From contig NZ_CP119766.1 in NCBI RefSeq assembly GCF_030378165.1, forward strand, positions 2,356,001 to 2,420,000: a stretch of 64,000 bases of DNA, given 5' to 3'. The position numbers and the translations under genes are program-made. Below the pieces are notes generated by a model. The model did not search any database and was not told where the DNA came from. It was given only the letters and a program-made list of their open reading frames with translations. Source of the DNA: Flavobacterium panacagri. Its GTDB lineage: Bacteria > Bacteroidota > Bacteroidia > Flavobacteriales > Flavobacteriaceae. Below, piece by piece: positions 18,040-25,955 of this stretch (position 1 is its first letter; every line of letters begins with the position of its first letter).

Positions 18040-19419
18040 TTAGGCTAAAAGATGTTTTTTAAAGAATACTTTTCTCGGATGCTTTTCAGCATATGAAAAA
18101 ATCAGCTGTTCGATATATTGATTGCTTTTATAAGGCGTAACGTAATTTTTTACATCTGAAGGTTCATGAATCGAAATATCGGAAGGAAGATATCCCATGC
18201 CATAAAAATGTCCGTTTTCAATCCAGATACAGCTGCGCTCTTCTTTTGATTTTCCTTTATCAATTATGGCAAAAGAAGGTCTGTTGTTTAACAAATAATC
18301 AATGGCGTTGTCGACTTGGGCATTATGCATTAGAACATCAGGCAGGTTTTGTGGATTATTGTTCTGAAAAAAATCTCCTTCTTCGGATTTTGAATATTTG
18401 CAGAAACGATGATCAATTTCAAAACGTTCGGCCAGATTTCGCAATAAATTAATGCCTTCATACAAACTGCTGAATTCATGAATACAAACCTGAAATTTAC
18501 TCACTTTCCCAATCGCGAGATATTTATAACCGTTTCGGGCTTCGTATTGATAAATGCCAAATTTAGCTTCAAAACGTTTTAAAGCTCTGTTGTACGTTGG
18601 CCAGAGTTTTTTGATTTCGGTGCATTCTAGTAAAAGTGCCATTAATTCAGTAGCGCAGACTTCAAAAGAAATTCCGTGAATATCCCTTAAAAAATGCTGT
18701 CTCTGCGGATTAATATTATTGCCTGTGAAATGAGACGACACACGTTTCTTTAAATTAATCGCTTTTCCAACATAAATCACTTTTTTCGCCTGATTATAAA
18801 AATAATAAACACCCGGTTTGTCTGGCAAATTATTAAAATCATCTGGCGGAAGATTAGGTGGTAAACGTTGATCTTGCGCTGTTTTTTTGATCATTTTTTC
18901 GATTTCTCCTGCATCGTCCCATTCTAATAAAAGCGAAAATAGTAAAGCAGTAGCATCTGCATCTCCGCCTGCTCGGTGCCTGTTTTCTAAAGATATATTT
19001 AATGAGTTGCAAAGATTTCCTAAACTGTAAGAACCTAATCCTGGTTTGATTTTTCTGGCGGCACGAACGGTACAAAGTTTTTTAGCCGACCATTTAAAGC
19101 CTGCCTGTTCCAATTGATGATGAACAAATGAATAGTCGAAGTTGACATTGTGTGCCACGAAAATACGATCCGTAAGCATTTCTAATACTTTCTCTGATAT
19201 GTCATCAAAGATTGGTGCATTGACGACCATTTCATTATTTATACCCGTTAATCCAAAAATAGATGGAGGAATGTCCTGTTCAGGATTTACAAGGGTTTCA
19301 TAACGATCCAGCACATTTTTACCATCATGAATAATGATTGCAATTTCAGTAATGCGACTTCCACTGGCATTTCCGCCTGTGGTTTCAATATCGACTATAG
19401 CATATTCCGTATTTTTCAT
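18040..19419 (-). CDS. DnaQ-like exonuclease fused to GIY-YIG endonuclease
   Basis: 459 residues. The N-terminal DEDD exonuclease domain (about 1-170) shows VDIETTG, HNVNFDYSFVHHQL and HRAGGDADA. A GIY-YIG nuclease domain follows (about 200-280) with GVYYFYNQAKKVIYVGKA and an Arg in LKKRVSSHF. The last ~180 residues have no clear domain. This combination is known as a Cho/UvrC-like repair nuclease with an attached epsilon-like exonuclease. Expected role: excision of damaged DNA or mismatch ends. It sits between alkB and the dnaE2/dinB pair, all on the minus strand, which supports a repair role. Substrate is inference. Confidence 0.9.
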   Translation of the reverse strand: MKNTEYAIVDIETTGGNASGSRITEIAIIIHDGKNVLDRYETLVNPEQDIPPSIFGLTGINNEMVVNAPIFDDISEKVLEMLTDRIFVAHNVNFDYSFVHHQLEQAGFKWSAKKLCTVRAARKIKPGLGSYSLGNLCNSLNISLENRHRAGGDADATALLFSLLLEWDDAGEIEKMIKKTAQDQRLPPNLPPDDFNNLPDKPGVYYFYNQAKKVIYVGKAINLKKRVSSHFTGNNINPQRQHFLRDIHGISFEVCATELMALLLECTEIKKLWPTYNRALKRFEAKFGIYQYEARNGYKYLAIGKVSKFQVCIHEFSSLYEGINLLRNLAERFEIDHRFCKYSKSEEGDFFQNNNPQNLPDVLMHNAQVDNAIDYLLNNRPSFAIIDKGKSKEERSCIWIENGHFYGMGYLPSDISIHEPSDVKNYVTPYKSNQYIEQLIFSYAEKHPRKVFFKKHLLA

Positions 19420-19463
19420 CTTTATATAACGTAAGTTGTTCTTTAGTTATTTTTTTTAGTGTT

Positions 19464-19524
19464 CAGTGTTCGGTATTTAGTGTTCAGCCACAGTGTTTAC
19501 CTGAACACTAAATACCGAACACTG
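19464..19524 (-). terminator. 24-bp perfect inverted repeat after dnaE2
   Basis: Arms 19464-19487 and 19501-19524 are perfect complements with a 13-base loop, starting only 5 bases after the dnaE2 stop on its transcribed strand. The arms themselves are built of related words (GTGTTC, TTTAGTGTTC), which suggests a dispersed palindromic repeat acting as a terminator or RNA stabiliser. On the minus strand T-rich sequence follows nearby, but not immediately. Confidence 0.6.
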
Positions 19525-19528
19525 AGTA

Positions 19529-22500
19529 CTAAAACTTCATTCTATGTCTGGGCAGATTAATTTCGTGACCTTGCGGATAAGGTTTTCGATGTGTAAGGCT
19601 TATATCTTCTTTAATCTGGTTTTGTGTTTTATATTGATCTTTGGAATCCATATAACGCGGATCTGGGATAAAAGGCATTTTTGCCATTTTTGTAATTGTG
19701 ATGGTTGGAAAATGATAATCGACCTCAACATTTCCTAATAATAAATAACAGCCTCCGCCCTGAAAAGGATATTTTTCTAAACTATCCGGAAAATGTGCCG
19801 TATCAAAATAAGTGCCTTCATGATCGATCCAGGTTCCAAAATACATAGCGCCTTTTTTCGTGGGAACATGTTTTCTGGAAATTAAATAGGCCAGCATTCT
19901 GACTTGTTTTTTATGATATTTTACTAAATCTTTAGCCATAATATCGCCTCGATGTTTGGTTTGAAGAAGATCAAAAACAGTGCATGAAACAGGAAAACTC
20001 AATAATTCGATTTCGTCAAAAGCATCTTCAAAAACAGAACGTTCCAATTTTGGAAGTTTGTATTCTTTAACGGGTTCCTGCAATAATTTCAAATCTCTGT
20101 TTTCAGGTTTAAAATTATTCAACAGTAGACTGGCAGTTACTAAAAGCTGATTTTTGGTTTTCCCTGTAAAACGAAAAGCATCAATAAAAATCAGTGTTTT
20201 AACGCCTTCAATTCCAATTGGAATTCTATTGATAAAATCTTCCAGAGAACTAAAATCGCCTTTTTTGTTTCGATTTTCTTCAATTAAATGAGCAATTTTA
20301 GATTCCAGACTCTGAATGTGCATAAAACCCAAATAAATATCGGTACCATATAAAGTCGTCTGATATTCGCTTTTATTCACACACGGATTATGAATCGTTC
20401 CGCCAGACATTCGCGCTTCGTGTACATAAACTTCGGTTCTGTAAAATCCACCCTGATTGTTGATTACGGCTGTCATGAATTCAACAGGATAATTGACTTT
20501 CAAGTACAAACTCTGATAACTTTCAACCGCATAAGAAGCCGAATGTGCTTTGCAGAAAGAATACCCTGCGAAAGATTCGATCTGACGATAAATTTCCTGA
20601 CTCAAAGTTTCGGGATGTCCTTTTTGAGCACAGCTCGCAAAGAAATTATCTTTTACTTTTTGCAACGCTTCCAGCGATCTTCCTTTCCCAGACATGGCAC
20701 GACGAAGAATATCGCCGTCAGGAGCGGGTAGTCCGCCGTAATGCTGAGCAATTTTAATTACATCTTCCTGATAAACCATAATGCCGTAAGTTTCGCCAAG
20801 ATGTTCTTTGAAAACCTCATGAAAATACTCAAATTGAGTTGGATTATTATGACGAAAAATATACTCTTTCATCATTCCCGATTGTGCAACGCCGGGACGA
20901 ATAATAGACGACGCGGCGACCAAAATTTTATAATTATCACAATTTAAACGACGCAGTAAACCACGCATAGCGGGACTTTCGATATAAAAACAGCCAATTG
21001 TATGTCCTTTTGCTAAATAAGAATTGCAAACAGCCTCGTCTTTAGAAATCGAAGTATCGCGGATATTTACTTTTATGCCTCGGTTTTTGGCAATCAGTTT
21101 TACGCTGTCATCAATATGTCCGATACCGCGCTGACTTAGAATATCAAATTTATCAAAACCAATTTCTTCGGCAATGTGCATATCAAAAAGTACGATTGGA
21201 AAACCTTTTGGAGGCATTTCCAAAGGCGTGTAATTTGTAATTGGTTCTTCAGAAATCAGAATTCCACACGCATGCATGCTTCGTTGATTGGGATATTTTC
21301 CCATCATTTGTCCGTATTCCTGAACCAGTTTTACAATTTTATTGGTTGGATGAAGTTCTTCAGGATTTTTTGCCAAAAGATCTAATTCTTCTTTAGGAAG
21401 CCCAAAAACTTTTCCAACTTCCCTAAATATAGAACGATATTTAAATTCGACGTTCGTTCCGCAAAAAGCAACGTGATCTTTGCCATATTTTCCAAAAATA
21501 TATTCCAGAATTGTGTTACGTTCCTGCCAGCTCCAGTCAATATCAAAATCAGGTGGCGTTTTACGGTTGAGGTTTAAAAAACGTTCAAAATACAAATCCA
21601 GTTCAATAGGGCAGATATCGGTAATTCCGAGGCAATAAGCGATGATACTGTTGGCACCACTTCCACGTCCAATATGCATAAAACCCTTACTGTTGCTGTA
21701 TTGAATAATGTCCCAAGTAATTAAAAAGTAACCGCTGAATTCTAATTCGTCAATTACTTTTAATTCTTTTTTTACGCGGGCTTTTGCTTCAATATTTTCG
21801 TTTCCATAACGTTTTTCAAATCCTTCCCAAGCCAATTCGGTCAGTTTTTCTAAATCTTTTTGACGGTTTTCAGTATAGAATTTTTTATTCTTTTTAGCCG
21901 AATAATCATATTGAAAATTACAATCGTCAATGATACGTTGTGTGTTCAAAATGATTTCAGGATATTTTTCATAAAATGGCAGAATCGATTCTACAGGTTT
22001 CATCACATCAGAAACTTTGCAGTAATCTGCTTCTGTAAGTTTCGATAAAATAATATTGGTATCAATAGCACGAAGCACTTTATGTAGATTGTATTCTTTT
22101 TTACTTCTAAAAGTCACAGGTTGTAAAATCACCATTTTGGAGATTTTGTTTTTATGTTTTGAAGTCAGAAGACTTGAAACTTCTTCAGGACGAACTCCGA
22201 TAAATTCATTTTCATGAAGTGTTTCCGGAGCATTTTCTAAAGTATAAATCACAAAAACCGATTTAAATTTAGGAGCACGCAGAGGCAAAGTTTCTCCGCT
22301 GAAATTATGTTCTGTTAAGAATCTGTTCATTTCAGCTAAACCTTCTGCATTTTTAGCCAAACCAATATATCGGAATTCATGATTGTATCGAAATTCCATT
22401 CCAACTAATGGCTTAATTCCGTTTTCCTGACACGCTTTTATAAAATCATAAATTCCAGTAACAGTATTAATATCCGTCAATGCCATTGCTTTTATACCAT

Positions 22501-22582
22501 GCAAAACGGCTTCGGCAATCAAATCCTTAAGCGGAATTGTGCCGTAACGTAATGAATGATAAGAATGACAATTAAGATACAT
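19529..22582 (-). CDS. dnaE2: DNA polymerase III alpha subunit, short second copy (DnaE2/ImuC-like)
   Basis: 1017 residues, shorter than replicative DnaE. The order is PHP domain (1-~250), palm/fingers with the catalytic pair in PPDFDIDWSW, HhH region, and a C-terminal OB-fold (~890-980). The PHP metal-binding motifs look worn: the usual HxH at the start reads NCHSYH, and the usual TDH reads ALTDIN, so this domain probably lacks proofreading or structural metal activity. It follows dinB with a TAATG overlap and is divergent from a LexA-like gene, the layout of damage-inducible mutagenesis cassettes. Expected role: error-prone synthesis past lesions together with the Y-family polymerase. The dnaE2 label is by context; no tree was made. 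Confidence 0.88.
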   Translation of the reverse strand: MYLNCHSYHSLRYGTIPLKDLIAEAVLHGIKAMALTDINTVTGIYDFIKACQENGIKPLVGMEFRYNHEFRYIGLAKNAEGLAEMNRFLTEHNFSGETLPLRAPKFKSVFVIYTLENAPETLHENEFIGVRPEEVSSLLTSKHKNKISKMVILQPVTFRSKKEYNLHKVLRAIDTNIILSKLTEADYCKVSDVMKPVESILPFYEKYPEIILNTQRIIDDCNFQYDYSAKKNKKFYTENRQKDLEKLTELAWEGFEKRYGNENIEAKARVKKELKVIDELEFSGYFLITWDIIQYSNSKGFMHIGRGSGANSIIAYCLGITDICPIELDLYFERFLNLNRKTPPDFDIDWSWQERNTILEYIFGKYGKDHVAFCGTNVEFKYRSIFREVGKVFGLPKEELDLLAKNPEELHPTNKIVKLVQEYGQMMGKYPNQRSMHACGILISEEPITNYTPLEMPPKGFPIVLFDMHIAEEIGFDKFDILSQRGIGHIDDSVKLIAKNRGIKVNIRDTSISKDEAVCNSYLAKGHTIGCFYIESPAMRGLLRRLNCDNYKILVAASSIIRPGVAQSGMMKEYIFRHNNPTQFEYFHEVFKEHLGETYGIMVYQEDVIKIAQHYGGLPAPDGDILRRAMSGKGRSLEALQKVKDNFFASCAQKGHPETLSQEIYRQIESFAGYSFCKAHSASYAVESYQSLYLKVNYPVEFMTAVINNQGGFYRTEVYVHEARMSGGTIHNPCVNKSEYQTTLYGTDIYLGFMHIQSLESKIAHLIEENRNKKGDFSSLEDFINRIPIGIEGVKTLIFIDAFRFTGKTKNQLLVTASLLLNNFKPENRDLKLLQEPVKEYKLPKLERSVFEDAFDEIELLSFPVSCTVFDLLQTKHRGDIMAKDLVKYHKKQVRMLAYLISRKHVPTKKGAMYFGTWIDHEGTYFDTAHFPDSLEKYPFQGGGCYLLLGNVEVDYHFPTITITKMAKMPFIPDPRYMDSKDQYKTQNQIKEDISLTHRKPYPQGHEINLPRHRMKF

Positions 22583-23763
22583 TATTTCTTGCGTTTTAAA
22601 ATTTCGTCTTTGGTATTCGGTTTAAAATGAGCTCCGGCACAGCGCATTACGGCATCAAAACCATAACGGCTTTTCATTTTGTCCATCGCTTCATAAAGTG
22701 AAAGCATTTCCTGAGTGTCTTCAAAAAGATCAATTTGATAGGTTCCGCGTACCAATCCGCTAAAGCGAACGCCAATCAAACGCAGACGCATCCTACGTTG
22801 ATACACTTTTTCAAAAAGTTCTATTACATTTTTCGTTAAAATATGATCGGCTGATGTATAAGCTACTCGGCATTGTTTGGTTTCGGTATCAAAATTGGCG
22901 TAACGTATTTTGACTGTAACAGTTGAAGTCAGCCATTGTTCTGCACGAAGCTGAAAAGCCAGTTTTTCGACCATTCCTAATAATATTCTTCTCAGTTTTG
23001 CAAGATCAATAGTGTCTTGTGAAAAAGTAGTTTCGGTCGAAATTGATTTTCGTTCGGTATAAGGTTCAACAGGCGTGTGATCGATTCCGTGTGCTTTTTT
23101 CCAAAGTTCGAGACCATTTTTACCAATCATTTGCTGTAAAACCTCAGCAGGCATTTCGGCCAAAGTTTGAATTTTACGAACGCCAATTCTAGACAAAAGC
23201 TGAAAAGTAACAGCGCCCACCATCGGGATTTTCTGAATCGAAAGCGGATTTAAAAAGTCCTGAACTTTTTGTTCTGGAATTTCAAGATTTCCGACAGGTT
23301 TGCCTTCTCCAGTCGCAATTTTAGAAACGGTTTTGTTGATGGATAATGAAAAACTAATTGGCAGTCCAGTTTCTTTAATTACCTTTTGTGCTAGTTCATT
23401 TGTCCATTTATAACTGCCATGAAATTTGTCCATTCCGGTAATGTCAAGATAAAATTCGTCTACACTAGCTTTTTCTAAAACAGGCGCTTTTTCCTGAAGA
23501 ATTTCAGTAACGTCATGAGAAAGCTGTGAATACAATTCCATGTCGCCTTTCATTACTTTTGCGTCAGGACAAAGTTTTAAAGCCATACGAATTGGCATAG
23601 CAGAACGAACGCCATATTTACGGGCTTCATACGAACAAGATGCCACAACGCCACGATCTCCGCCACCTATAATAAGCGGAATTCCGTTAAGTTCAGAGTT
23701 GGTGCGTCTTTCGCAGGATACAAAAAAGGTATCCAAATCCATATGTACAATTGCCCGTGCCAT
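22582..23763 (-). CDS. dinB: Y-family DNA polymerase IV (DinB)
   Basis: 393 residues from ATG 23763; in-frame sequence upstream of it runs through the promoter and is not coding. Catalytic acidic residues are visible as Asp9 (HMDLDTFF) and the Asp-Glu pair in ASVDEFYLDITG. The steric-gate region SCERR, thumb helices and little-finger domain follow. It performs translesion synthesis. Its stop codon shares one base with the start of dnaE2 (TAATG at 22580-22584), so the two polymerases are translationally coupled. A promoter -7 element and a palindrome directly precede it. Confidence 0.95.
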   Translation of the reverse strand: MARAIVHMDLDTFFVSCERRTNSELNGIPLIIGGGDRGVVASCSYEARKYGVRSAMPIRMALKLCPDAKVMKGDMELYSQLSHDVTEILQEKAPVLEKASVDEFYLDITGMDKFHGSYKWTNELAQKVIKETGLPISFSLSINKTVSKIATGEGKPVGNLEIPEQKVQDFLNPLSIQKIPMVGAVTFQLLSRIGVRKIQTLAEMPAEVLQQMIGKNGLELWKKAHGIDHTPVEPYTERKSISTETTFSQDTIDLAKLRRILLGMVEKLAFQLRAEQWLTSTVTVKIRYANFDTETKQCRVAYTSADHILTKNVIELFEKVYQRRMRLRLIGVRFSGLVRGTYQIDLFEDTQEMLSLYEAMDKMKSRYGFDAVMRCAGAHFKPNTKDEILKRKK

Positions 23764-23770
23764 TTTTTCC

Positions 23771-23795
23771 TTTTGTTTTGTATGAAACAAAATTA
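23771..23795 (-). promoter_or_regulatory. dinB promoter -7 element overlapped by an operator-like palindrome
   Basis: Perfect 8-bp inverted repeat TTTTGTTT (23771-23778) / AAACAAAA (23785-23792) with a 6-base spacer. On the minus strand TAATTTTG (complement at 23788-23795) fits TAnnTTTG and overlaps the right arm by five bases. A repressor bound here would block dinB-dnaE2 transcription. The likely repressor is the LexA-like protein encoded 57 bases away on the other strand. Confidence 0.55.
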
Positions 23796-23817
23796 GTACA
23801 GATAATAACATTTTTTG

Positions 23818-23825
23818 TATATTTG
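23818..23825 (+). promoter_or_regulatory. Promoter -7 element of the LexA-like gene
   Basis: TATATTTG matches TAnnTTTG and lies 27 bases before the ATG at 23852. It is divergent from the dinB promoter and only 22 bases from it, so a protein on the shared region could control both directions. Confidence 0.5.
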
Positions 23826-23851
23826 CTGTTCCAAATTATAACAAATTAATT

Positions 23852-24625
23852 ATGTCCTTATTTTCAGACAACATCAGAGCATTAAGGGTTAAGCATAAAA
23901 TATCGCAGGAGAAATTAGCTGAAAACCTTAGCATTACCAGAGGTAGATACGTGAAATACGAAGATGGAACTTCGGAAGCACCGTATGACATTTTAAAGAA
24001 GATTGCATTATATTTTCACATGAGTATCGACTTGATATTATCTGTCGATATCCGCAAAATTGATGTGCAAAACTTGATAAAACTGGAAGGGAATCGACTT
24101 ATTTTACCCATTCAAGTGGATAGTTTTGGAGAAAATTTTATTGAAATTGTATCTCAAAAAGCAAAAGCAGGTTACCTCAACGGATATGCTGATCCAGAAT
24201 ATATTGAAAGTTTACAGCAGATTACACTTCCGTTTTTAGGACCAGGAAAACACCGCGGATTTCCCGTTGAAGGCGATTCAATGCCTCCACACGAAGATGG
24301 TTCTATTATTATTGGTCGTTATGTAGAAAAGCTGGGAGAGGTAATGGACGGAAAAACCTATATTCTGATTACTAAGAATGAAGGAATGGTGTATAAACGT
24401 CTCAATAAAAACAAAAAGAATAGTTTGGTTTTAGAATCTGACAACAATTTTTACCCGAATTATGAAGTGAAAGCTTCTGATATTCTGGAGATTTGGGAAT
24501 ACGAATGTAACATCGGCCGTTCGGATAAAAAACAAGAAACGACAGAAACCGGAGCAATGAAAGATTTACTTTTAGAATTGAAAAGAGAAGTTCGGGAGAT
24601 TAAGAATAATACTTCGAATACATAA
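23852..24625 (+). CDS. LexA-like self-cleaving repressor (XRE HTH plus S24 peptidase)
   Basis: 257 residues. N-terminal XRE-type helix-turn-helix (about 7-62, KISQEKLAENLSITRGRYVKYE), a linker, then an S24/LexA-type latent peptidase. The expected cleavage bond is Ala106-Gly107 in KAKAGYLNG, the nucleophile is Ser143 in EGDSMPP and the general base is Lys182 in VYKRL. A charged, coiled-coil-like tail ends the protein. In this family activated RecA triggers self-cleavage, which lifts repression. Being divergent from dinB-dnaE2 it is the natural regulator of that pair. It differs from classical LexA in its XRE rather than winged DNA-binding domain, as in several Bacteroidota repressors. Confidence 0.9.
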   Translation: MSLFSDNIRALRVKHKISQEKLAENLSITRGRYVKYEDGTSEAPYDILKKIALYFHMSIDLILSVDIRKIDVQNLIKLEGNRLILPIQVDSFGENFIEIVSQKAKAGYLNGYADPEYIESLQQITLPFLGPGKHRGFPVEGDSMPPHEDGSIIIGRYVEKLGEVMDGKTYILITKNEGMVYKRLNKNKKNSLVLESDNNFYPNYEVKASDILEIWEYECNIGRSDKKQETTETGAMKDLLLELKREVREIKNNTSNT

Positions 24626-24631
24626 AAAGAA

Positions 24632-24700
24632 TTTGCCACGAAGGCGCTAAGACACAAAACTATTCAAAAAAACTTTGTGTCTTAGCGCCTTTGTGGCAAA
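24632..24700. terminator. Bidirectional terminator-like long inverted repeat
   Basis: 27-base arms (24632-24658 and 24674-24700) pair with a single G-T wobble and carry the word GCCACGAAGGCGCTAAG. It lies between the convergent LexA-like and PAP2 genes, within 10 bases of both stops, with A/T runs on each side. The same word recurs at 25920-25950 and 28941-28968, so it is a dispersed palindrome doing terminator duty. Confidence 0.75.
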
Positions 24701-24704
24701 AAAA

Positions 24705-25466
24705 CTAAAAGATCTTCGCAAATCCTAATCCATATTGCTGTCCATTATAAAAAGGCATAATCATAGAAGTTGATTTGTTCTCAGAATCTGATTTGAATAA
24801 CTTTTTAGTAATATATGGATTAATCCAATAGGCAATTTTGGTACTCAAAATCCCAATTCCCGCTCCAGCGGCAACATCAGTTAACCAATGGCGGTTGTTG
24901 TAAATTCTAAATAATCCCGTTCCGGTTGCAACGGCATAACCGGCAATTCCGTACCAAATGGATTTGTCTTTATATTCCTGGTATAAAAATTCGGCACCCA
25001 TAAATGCAGTTGCAGTGTGTCCGGAAGGGAAGGAATTGTTCGAACTTCCGTCAGGTCTTTCTACATGTGAAATCGATTTTAAACTTAAAACTGTTGTAGC
25101 CATAATTGCATACGAAGTCACAAGTATTACAGAACGGTCGCGCATATTATTTTTGCCTTTTACACCAAAAGCATTCAGCGCATAAACAGATACGGCAGGC
25201 GCATATTGCGAGAAATCGTCAATGGTAACTTTCTCGTCAATGTCTTCGGTAACTTCATCTTTAATTTGATGATTGAAACTCAAAAGCTGATCACTTTCTA
25301 AACCAATTACGCCATAACCAATTAATACACTCGGAATAATTAATTGTTTGTAATTGAATTTTAAATTATGTGAAGTACTGTCAATTTTTGTGATCGAATC
25401 ATTTTGTTGTGCATTTGCAGAAAATAATCCGAACAAGAATACTAGGAAAACTGTTTTGCGGAACAT
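24705..25466 (-). CDS. PAP2-family phosphatase
   Basis: 253 residues. Signal peptide (first ~20, ending ANAQ), then a PAP2/haloperoxidase-type domain with the three motifs: KSISHVERPDG (motif 1, shortened), SFPSGHTATAF (motif 2) and RIYNNRHWLTDVAAG (motif 3). These enzymes dephosphorylate lipid phosphates such as phosphatidic acid, undecaprenyl pyrophosphate or lipid A phosphates at the periplasmic face. Several hydrophobic segments lie around the motifs. Motif 1 looks weaker than the KxxxxxxRP standard but retains Lys and Arg-Pro. Substrate unknown; single gene, convergent with the LexA-like gene. Confidence 0.88.
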   Translation of the reverse strand: MFRKTVFLVFLFGLFSANAQQNDSITKIDSTSHNLKFNYKQLIIPSVLIGYGVIGLESDQLLSFNHQIKDEVTEDIDEKVTIDDFSQYAPAVSVYALNAFGVKGKNNMRDRSVILVTSYAIMATTVLSLKSISHVERPDGSSNNSFPSGHTATAFMGAEFLYQEYKDKSIWYGIAGYAVATGTGLFRIYNNRHWLTDVAAGAGIGILSTKIAYWINPYITKKLFKSDSENKSTSMIMPFYNGQQYGLGFAKIF

Positions 25467-25955
25467 TGTTTTTGTCGTTTATATTTTGCAATAGTAACGA
25501 ATGTTTAATGTCGGTATTTTGGTCTTAATTGAACCTTAAGCGAACTTTAATTTGCTGGTTTTAAATAGGGTAATTGGATTAAGATTGGCTAAATTTATTT
25601 TAAAATTCCGTAGGAATAATTGATATTGTAGCAACGGATTTCAATCCGTTGAGGATGATTTAACATGTTCTAGAAGTCCTTTAGGGACGATTCATAGTTG
25701 TGCTCAATATGTGCCGAACCTACGGCTCTTTTGTATTGCGGAATTTCTATGCCAACCGGATTGAAATCCGGCCCTACAAAATGTACCTAGCCTACGGCTC
25801 TTTTGATAAACTTTATTAAAATATAATTTGTGAAAATTTGTGTAATTTGTGGCGAAAAAAGACATACAAAGTCATTCAAAAATTTGTTTAATCCTTTTAA
25901 TCTGTGGCTGAAAAATAAAACTTAGCGTCTTAGTGCCTTTGTGGCAAAAAAAAAT
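25467..25955. repeat. Repeat-filled intergenic region, including a REPIN-like doublet
   Basis: No gene. The core is an inverted pair of palindromes: CAACGGATT...AATCCGTTG at 25632-25651 and CCGGATT...AATCCGG at 25756-25771, with matching TTGTAG / CTACAA flanks (25623-25782 overall). A repeated word CCTACGGCTCTTTTG occurs inside and just after it. Downstream (25839-25950) are fragments of the dispersed GTGTAATTTGTGGC and CTTAGTGCCTTTGTGGC words. This is the organisation of REP doublets mobilised by RAYT transposases, but no transposase is in the window. Confidence 0.7.

Noticed and set aside
25623..25782. CRISPR-like array
   Set aside because: Only two palindromes, in inverted rather than direct orientation, with no spacers or cas genes; fits a REP doublet.
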